DNA from: an uncultured Coriobacteriaceae bacterium
GTDB taxonomy: Bacteria; Actinomycetota; Coriobacteriia; Coriobacteriales; Eggerthellaceae
Assembly: GCA_949294735.1 (NCBI GenBank)
Contig: CASFII010000007.1
Location: 124,001 to 188,000 of the forward strand
DNA length: 64,000 nucleotides
Reading direction: 5' to 3'
Part shown: positions 58,920-64,000 of the stretch, piece after piece
Numbering within the stretch: the stretch's first letter is position 1
How the letters are laid out: each line of letters begins with the position of its first letter
Notes under the pieces: model-generated
The model's database searches: none
The model's input: only the letters and a program-made list of their open reading frames with translations
What the model was told of the DNA's origin: nothing
Made by a program: the position numbers and the translations under genes

Positions 58920-59738
58920 GTGGTAACGAAGCGAAGAAAAACTCTAATCCTCGGCATACTTTCAGGAATCCTCTGTGCAATTTGCGTGCTCTTGTACACG
59001 TACGGGTTGGAAAGCCAGGCCGAAGCCGAACGAGCCGAAGCGTTGGCTCGTTATGGCGGAGAACAGCTAGAAGTCTGCGTAGCAACCAGAGACATTGCAG
59101 CAGGCGAAACGCTTGAACCATCTGCTGTAGAAACAAAAATGTGGCTCGTAGACCTTTTGCCGCAAGGTGCTGTTAGTTCAAGCGCTGAAGTGGTGGGAAA
59201 AGAAGTCGGTTCTCCTATTTATGCCGGCGAAGTGATTACTTCCAAACGTTTTGAAGCACAAAGCGCAGCGCTGGACATTCCTGCGGGGCTTGCTGCGGTA
59301 AGCGTTCCTGCGAAAGATGTTCAGGCGGTAGGCGGAAGTGTTTCGCCTGGTATGAAGGTGGATGTATACGCAACAGGCAGTACTTCCACCAGTCTTATTG
59401 TGTCAAGTGCTTTGGTTATTGCTACAAGCGCTGAAACCGAGGGACTCTCGGGGAACTCTTCTTCGTGGGTTACGTTAGCGGTTGAACCCGAAAAGATCCA
59501 GGAACTAGTAACCGCAGCTCAAACCACAGAACTGTATTTCGTAATTCCGGGTGCAGATATAAGCACAAATTCACAAGCGGCAACGGAAGAGTTCCCTAAA
59601 GACAATGCTTCTGAAGAAAGCGATGCACCATCTATCGAAGAATCAACTGAAAACGAAGCATTAGATTCTCAGTCGAACAAAGCAGCTGAACAAAACTTCA
59701 CCGAAGCTTTAGATGGCCTTAAAGATGAGGAGGCATGA
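58920..59738 (+). CDS. cpaB: Flp pilus assembly protein CpaB/RcpC
   Basis: A 272-residue protein from the GTG at 58920 (GAGGGAG upstream). One N-terminal membrane anchor (about 8-28), then an SAF domain ('VCVATRDIAAGETLEPSAVETKMW', about 47-70) and 'EVITSKRF', followed by 'IPAGLAAVSVPAKDVQAVGGSVSPGMKVDVYA', the RcpC/CpaB domain. The last 60 residues are acidic and Ser-rich. CpaB proteins sit at the outer face and help stabilise the pilus system; in Gram-positives they may bind the wall. It heads the tad cluster, with the stop overlapping the next start. Confidence 0.88.
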   Translation: MVTKRRKTLILGILSGILCAICVLLYTYGLESQAEAERAEALARYGGEQLEVCVATRDIAAGETLEPSAVETKMWLVDLLPQGAVSSSAEVVGKEVGSPIYAGEVITSKRFEAQSAALDIPAGLAAVSVPAKDVQAVGGSVSPGMKVDVYATGSTSTSLIVSSALVIATSAETEGLSGNSSSWVTLAVEPEKIQELVTAAQTTELYFVIPGADISTNSQAATEEFPKDNASEESDAPSIEESTENEALDSQSNKAAEQNFTEALDGLKDEEA

Positions 59739-61042
59739 TGAGCAAAATTGCATTATGCGTAGATGCTGAAAGCCTAAAACACCCAGATCTTATTGGTCTT
59801 GAGGGCGAAGCGCTGTTATCCCAAAACTGGCTGCTGCCCTTTTCTTCCGCTGATGAAGCGCGGCGAAGCCTTAAAAACAACTCTGAGGTGGGGGAGGTTT
59901 GGGTTGCATCTTGTGACGACATGGATAGCGTTAATCTGGCGGCAGCTCTCAAACAAGACAATCCTTTAGCTCCTGTTCGCTTAGTGGCGTTTCAAGGGTC
60001 GGGTTCTTTGTATAGTAGGGCGCAGGCTGCTCATATTGACGAAGTTCTTACGAAACAAACTTTCCCTGAGCATTACGCAAAAGAAAAAAGACGCAGATCA
60101 GTACCGTCTGCTGCACCAGCATGCAGCTCAAAATCTTCTCCGGTTTCTGCTTCTGAACAGCCTGTCAAGGCAAACACTACAGCTGTCACCACGCAAGTGA
60201 TTGAAAAACCGTCTGAAAAGACAGCGTTTCTTCAGGAAAAAGGCAAGAGAACCTTCTTGTTTCCCGTGGTAAGCGGAAGCGGAGGCGCAGGTAAAAGTAC
60301 CGTTTCGGTTCTATTGGCAATTCTTGCGCAGCGCAAAGGGTATAAAACGCTGCTACTAGACTTTGATCTGCAATTTGGCGATGCGAAATACATGCTTGGT
60401 GTTGGTGAGACACTTACTTCTGAAGAAGCGCTTAGAAACCCTGCGCGCATACATGATTTAAAGCCAACATCAGACAAGCCAGCTTTATTGGCGGCTCCTG
60501 CTCATCTTGAGCAAGCTGAATACGTCATTCGCCATGCTGGGAAACTGCTGGATCTTCTTGCAGACAAGTTCGAAGTCATCATTGTGAACACCGGTGCCTT
60601 CTGGAACGATGAGCACGCCATTCTTCTTGAGCGAAGTTCCAGAACGCTCTTTTTAATAGATCAACGGGCTTCGTCTTTGCGTGCATGTAAACGCGCCATA
60701 GAACTGTGCACGCGATGCGGTATCGCTACAACGCCATTTCTCTTTGTGGCAAACCGGGTTGCTCGCGGGTCTTTGTTTACCTCAATCGACATAAGCTGCG
60801 CATTGGGAGGCGCTTCTGCAGCGGAGATTGCCGAAGGTGGGCCAGAAGTAGAAGAACTGTTGGGGGTTGGATTACCTCAGGATTTGATAAGTGAAAACAA
60901 CAACTTAGTAGTCAGCTTAGAAAAGCTATTGAGCGAAATTATTCCTCAAACGCAGCTTGGAGGCAGTTCCTTCGAACTACAAAGTCAGCCAAAGGGCTTG
61001 TTTGGAAAGTATCGTTCGCGCAGAAGACGAGGCGAATTATGA
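59735..61042 (+). CDS. tadZ: TadZ/CpaE-type ATPase
   Basis: A 435-residue protein. The N-terminal 130 residues are an atypical receiver-like domain without the usual phosphorylation motif. The ParA/MinD-type ATPase domain has the deviant Walker A 'SGSGGAGKSTVSVLLA' (about 183-198) and 'LLLDFDLQFGDAKYMLG'. Later motifs include 'FEVIIVNTGAFWNDEH' and 'LFVANRVARG'. It localises the Tad machine at the pole. ATGATG allows a start at 59735 or 59738; AGGAGG fits both. It overlaps cpaB and tadA by 4 bp each. Confidence 0.87.
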   Translation: MMSKIALCVDAESLKHPDLIGLEGEALLSQNWLLPFSSADEARRSLKNNSEVGEVWVASCDDMDSVNLAAALKQDNPLAPVRLVAFQGSGSLYSRAQAAHIDEVLTKQTFPEHYAKEKRRRSVPSAAPACSSKSSPVSASEQPVKANTTAVTTQVIEKPSEKTAFLQEKGKRTFLFPVVSGSGGAGKSTVSVLLAILAQRKGYKTLLLDFDLQFGDAKYMLGVGETLTSEEALRNPARIHDLKPTSDKPALLAAPAHLEQAEYVIRHAGKLLDLLADKFEVIIVNTGAFWNDEHAILLERSSRTLFLIDQRASSLRACKRAIELCTRCGIATTPFLFVANRVARGSLFTSIDISCALGGASAAEIAEGGPEVEELLGVGLPQDLISENNNLVVSLEKLLSEIIPQTQLGGSSFELQSQPKGLFGKYRSRRRRGEL

Positions 61043-62310
61043 GCTTGCTCGAACGCGTACAAGCAGCTGGTAACGTTGCCCCTACATCATTGCGTGAAGT
61101 GGATTTGCTCGACACGCTCAAAGGCTGGATCAGCAGAACCATTTCCCTGGATACTCTTGCCGCAATGGTAAAAAGTAACCCCGAACAAGCACGTAGTGAA
61201 ATCAAAAGCATTTGTAGGGAAGCTTTTCAAACAGTGACGTTTTCCCAGCTCTCCTTAAGCGAACAAGAACGCTTGATGGAAAATCTGATTGACTCCATCT
61301 TTGGGCTTGGGCCTTTGGAAGGCTTGCTTGCGGATGAGTCGGTTACTGAAATCATGGTTAATGGTACGCGTAGTATTTACTACGAAAAGGCAGGAGTGCT
61401 TTTTCGAAGTGGCTTAAAGTTCGAATCCGATGAACAGGTTCGAGCGCTTATTGACAGAATTCTGAGCCCCTTGGGCAGGCGGATTGACGAAGCTTCTCCT
61501 ATGGTGAGCGCTCGGTTGTCGCAGGGTCATAGAGTTCACGCAATTATTCCGCCTTTGGCACTTGATGGACCAGTGCTTACTATTCGAACGTTTAGTTCTC
61601 ACGTTATAACGCTCCAGGATATGGTGGAGTCCAAGTCTATTGATACTAAGTTGCGTGTCTTTTTGATTCAAGCAGTTCAGAAGCGCAAAAATATCGCAGT
61701 CACCGGCGGCACAGGCAGCGGAAAGACAACACTTCTTAATGCGCTATCGTGCCATATTTCGTCCAGCGAAAGAATCATCACTATTGAAGATTCTGCCGAA
61801 CTGCGCTTTTTGGAACATCCTCATGTGGTTCGTCTTGAGGCTCGGCCCCGTAGCGCAGAAGGCACCGGAGAAGTTTCTATTAGAGACTTGGTTATAACCT
61901 CTCTTCGCATGAGACCAGATCGTATCATCGTGGGTGAATGTAGGGGCGGCGAAGCGTTGGATATGCTTACTGCCATGAATACGGGTCATAGTGGCTCTTT
62001 AACAACGCTTCATGCAAATTCGCCTGCTGAGGCAATTTCGCGACTAGTAACCCTGGTTCGTTATGCGGCTGAGTTGCCTGTTGACGTTATTGAATCCCAC
62101 ATAGCGAGCGCCTTGGACTTGATTGTACAAACTGCGCGTTCAAGTGACGGTTCTCGATTTGTTTCCGAGGTAGCATCTATCTCTTTTGATCAGGAAGAAC
62201 GTTGTTGCAAGGTTGAAAAGATATACACGCGTAGCGTTACGCAGGCCGAGGGTATCTGGCATTTGGACTATTGTCCTGAAAGCCGAAGGGGAGCTTGCTA
62301 TGACACTTGA
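61039..62310 (+). CDS. tadA: Tad/Flp pilus secretion ATPase TadA/CpaF
   Basis: A 423-residue type II/IV secretion ATPase. 'SIFGLGPLEGLLADESVTEIMVNG' (about 88-111), 'IDEASPMVSARLSQGHRVHAI', Walker A 'GGTGSGKTTLLNAL' (about 222-235), Asp box 'IITIEDSAELRF', and Walker B 'DRIIVGECRGGEALDMLTAMNTGHSGSLTTLHAN' (broken at residue 305) identify the CpaF clade. It drives pilin assembly from the cytoplasmic face. It is overlapped by tadB by 11 bp. Confidence 0.95.
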   Translation: MSLLERVQAAGNVAPTSLREVDLLDTLKGWISRTISLDTLAAMVKSNPEQARSEIKSICREAFQTVTFSQLSLSEQERLMENLIDSIFGLGPLEGLLADESVTEIMVNGTRSIYYEKAGVLFRSGLKFESDEQVRALIDRILSPLGRRIDEASPMVSARLSQGHRVHAIIPPLALDGPVLTIRTFSSHVITLQDMVESKSIDTKLRVFLIQAVQKRKNIAVTGGTGSGKTTLLNALSCHISSSERIITIEDSAELRFLEHPHVVRLEARPRSAEGTGEVSIRDLVITSLRMRPDRIIVGECRGGEALDMLTAMNTGHSGSLTTLHANSPAEAISRLVTLVRYAAELPVDVIESHIASALDLIVQTARSSDGSRFVSEVASISFDQEERCCKVEKIYTRSVTQAEGIWHLDYCPESRRGACYDT

Positions 62311-63316
62311 AATCATAACAACACCCCTAGGTGCTCTAGCGGCACTCTTTGCTTTTGTTAGTGCGTTTGCTCTCTCTGGGGTTGTGGCAGAAAAGGTAAA
62401 GCAAGTTAAGGCTACTAAGGCCTCAAGTGATTTGGCTTTGACTGCTGCGCAATCAGATCAAAGGGGCATACTTCAAAACGCATTCGTAGCAAAGGTCTTG
62501 CGAAGGGGTTTTGCCCTTTTGAAAGGTGTTGCTCGGAAGTTACTTCGTATGTCTAAGGTTTCCAGAATCGTTCGTGATGCTGAAGAACTTTTGGTTGTCC
62601 GTGGATCTTTTACCACTCCTGAAGCTCTTCTTTCGGTGATTTTAGCGGTGCTTTTTTGTGTAGCGCTAGTGGGCAGTTTTCTTGGTCAAACACCTATCTT
62701 TGGGTTTGCGGCAGCATTTTGTGTAGGTGGTTCCTTTTGTGCGCTGGTCAATACTGCAAAAGAACGCCGGCGCAATGCATTACGCGAAGCTGTTCCCGAA
62801 GTCTTGCGCAGCATGGAAGTTTGCTTTCGAAGCGGCTTTTCCCTTCACCAAACGTTTCAGCAGATAGCGCAAGAATCATCAGGGCCTATGGAAAGGCTCT
62901 TTAGTAGAGCCACGAACGCACTTGAAACAGGGCAAACCACCAGTGAAGCACTTAGACTTCTTCAGCGTGAAGCCGCCGTTCCCGAACTTTCGTTTATCGC
63001 TATGGCTCTTGATGTACAGCATCAAACAGGGGGCAGTATGGGCAAGGTTCTTGAATCGGTGCGCGAGTCAGTAGAAAGCGAGCTCGAACTTATGCGTTCT
63101 TTGAAAGTTCAAACGGCTCAGGCAAAGCTCTCTGCGCGAATAGTAAGCATTATGCCCTTTGCGCTTGTAGGCCTATTTTCCCTGGTTAGCGAGGATTTTC
63201 TAGCGCCCTTCTTTAGTTCAGTGCTGGGATTTGCCCTTATGACAGTGGCGCTCTTAATGCTTGCTGCGGGTGTTTTCATGGTGCGACGCTTGCTGAAAGT
63301 AGAGGTAGATTTATGA
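62300..63316 (+). CDS. tadB: Tad pilus inner-membrane platform protein TadB
   Basis: A 338-residue protein from the ATG at 62300, which has AAGGGGAGC upstream. Hydrophobic helices at about 10-30, 112-150 and 285-330 flank a T2SF domain ('EAVPEVLRSMEVCFRSGFSLHQTFQQIAQES', with 'ETGQTTSEALRLLQREAAVPELSFIAMALDVQHQTGG' further on). It pairs with TadC to form the platform of the pilus motor. Start codon inside tadA and stop overlapping tadC (ATGA) indicate tight operon coupling. Confidence 0.9.
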   Translation: MTLEIITTPLGALAALFAFVSAFALSGVVAEKVKQVKATKASSDLALTAAQSDQRGILQNAFVAKVLRRGFALLKGVARKLLRMSKVSRIVRDAEELLVVRGSFTTPEALLSVILAVLFCVALVGSFLGQTPIFGFAAAFCVGGSFCALVNTAKERRRNALREAVPEVLRSMEVCFRSGFSLHQTFQQIAQESSGPMERLFSRATNALETGQTTSEALRLLQREAAVPELSFIAMALDVQHQTGGSMGKVLESVRESVESELELMRSLKVQTAQAKLSARIVSIMPFALVGLFSLVSEDFLAPFFSSVLGFALMTVALLMLAAGVFMVRRLLKVEVDL

Positions 63317-64000
63317 ACGGTTTGGTCTTACATACGCCAGTGATTCTTTTGACAGGAGCCTATACAAGCGCTCTTCTTGCTGGTGGGTTCTTAGGCACCT
63401 ACTTCTTCAAGCGTAGAGAGCAGGGATACTCTCGTAAGCGTTTACGTAGTGCGGTACTGTATGAGGCTTCTTCAGGGTCGTCTAAGAAGCATGATTTAGT
63501 TGAAACAATCATTCAACAATTAATAAGGGTGAGTCAGGAACAGGCTTTTAGCAAAAACGGCATGCCAAGAAGGTCTCTCAAGGTGTCACAGGAAAAGAAA
63601 CAGTGGCTTTCTCTTCACACCAAAAGAGCTGGAATTGGTAATCAGGTTTCACCTGCCGGTTTTGCTCTTGCACGCGTGCAGAACCTCTTCTTAGCTGGCG
63701 GTTTGGGTTTTCTAGGAGGTTTTCTTTTCTCGGGGGAGCTTGCCTATCTTCTGTGCTTTGTGGGTGCATGCATAGGCTGGCATCTTCCAACTTGGGCAAT
63801 AAAAACAAGAGAAAAAGAGCGGAGTGAAGAGCTTGAGCGCCATTTGCCAGAAATGCTGGAAGTTGTGGCTCTGGGCTTAAGAAGCGGACTTTCTTTTGAT
63901 CGAAGCCTCGACTTATACATTCAGCACTTCAATTCGTTACTGGCGCAAACCGCAGGGACGGTAAGAAGGCGTTGGCTAGTAGGGCTCAGCACACGTGAGG
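63313..64000 (+). CDS. tadC: Tad pilus platform protein TadC, truncated by the window end
   Basis: The frame opens with ATG at 63313, overlaps the tadB stop by 4 bp, and stays open to base 64000, giving 229 visible residues without a stop. An N-terminal helix (about 8-30) is followed by a basic region, a double hydrophobic helix (about 117-160) and the T2SF start 'ELERHLPEMLEVVALGLRSGLSFDRSLDLYIQHF'. This is the second platform protein of the Tad system. Pilin, prepilin peptidase and further tad genes should follow beyond the window. Confidence 0.85.
   Translation, partial: MNGLVLHTPVILLTGAYTSALLAGGFLGTYFFKRREQGYSRKRLRSAVLYEASSGSSKKHDLVETIIQQLIRVSQEQAFSKNGMPRRSLKVSQEKKQWLSLHTKRAGIGNQVSPAGFALARVQNLFLAGGLGFLGGFLFSGELAYLLCFVGACIGWHLPTWAIKTREKERSEELERHLPEMLEVVALGLRSGLSFDRSLDLYIQHFNSLLAQTAGTVRRRWLVGLSTRE

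Overview
The window looks like a chromosomal segment of an anaerobic, host-associated actinobacterium of the class Coriobacteriia (Eggerthellaceae/Cryptobacterium-like is my best guess). The pointers are HspR-controlled dnaK-grpE-dnaJ-hspR-clpB, a very large fused PurL, FeoA/FeoB with a MntR-type regulator, a CwlM-like protein, Tad pilus genes, SpoVA-like proteins in an otherwise actinobacterial gene set, and G+C near one half by eye. This placement is inference; no rRNA is present to fix it. Genes are dense, with many 1-25 bp overlaps. I see no prophage, CRISPR array or transposase gene.

Layout. 1-2.2 kb: end of a CorC/HlyC-type protein, a PspC protein, and a secreted cell-wall hydrolase behind a structured leader. 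2.2-8.05 kb (minus strand): response regulator, intramembrane-sensing kinase, ABC ATPase and giant FtsX permease, a probable envelope/peptide-stress module. 8.3-15.2 kb: HspR heat-shock operon. 15.5-19.8 kb: divergent ppk1 and double-domain ppk2 (polyphosphate). 19.8-23.9 kb: membrane-anchored propeller-like protein and an OmpR/PhoR-type two-component system. 23.85-29.4 kb: purC and purL. 29.7-33.0 kb: feoA, feoB, a Cys-rich membrane protein and a MntR-like regulator. 33.1-36.5 kb: FtsB-like protein, Ppx, tRNA-Leu, polyprenyl synthase. 37-42.1 kb: CwlM-like protein, small membrane protein, NifX-like protein, hisS, aspS. 42.3-44.7 kb (minus): two paralogous beta-lactamase-fold hydrolases. 45-49.1 kb: SRP RNA, DedA protein, dnaX-ybaB-recR. 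49.2-53.4 kb: thrC (minus), ornithine-cyclodeaminase family gene, two SpoVA-like membrane proteins, mgsA. 53.7-56 kb: accessory-looking cassette (MerR regulator, 45-residue membrane peptide, acidic-repeat lipoprotein, EcsC protein). 56.2-58.6 kb: GNAT, SemiSWEET-like protein, MFS exporter, tRNA-Val. 58.9-64 kb: Tad/Flp pilus genes cpaB-tadZ-tadA-tadB-tadC, running off the end.

Three themes stand out outside the genes. First, a family of palindromic repeats built on CCCAAAAGACACGTCCC sits in at least nine intergenic gaps and in none of the genes. Second, a larger three-hairpin element occurs twice in opposite orientation (about 15.3 and 36.7 kb), in one copy bounded by 16-bp terminal inverted repeats. 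Third, several genes lack a Shine-Dalgarno sequence and start 9-10 nt after an extended -10 box, as expected of leaderless mRNAs.

The best candidates for undescribed biology are the MerR/small-TM/lipoprotein/EcsC cassette, the CwlM-like protein whose amidase domain has lost its metal-site motifs, the SpoVA-like pair in a lineage not known to sporulate, and the structured leader of the wall hydrolase.
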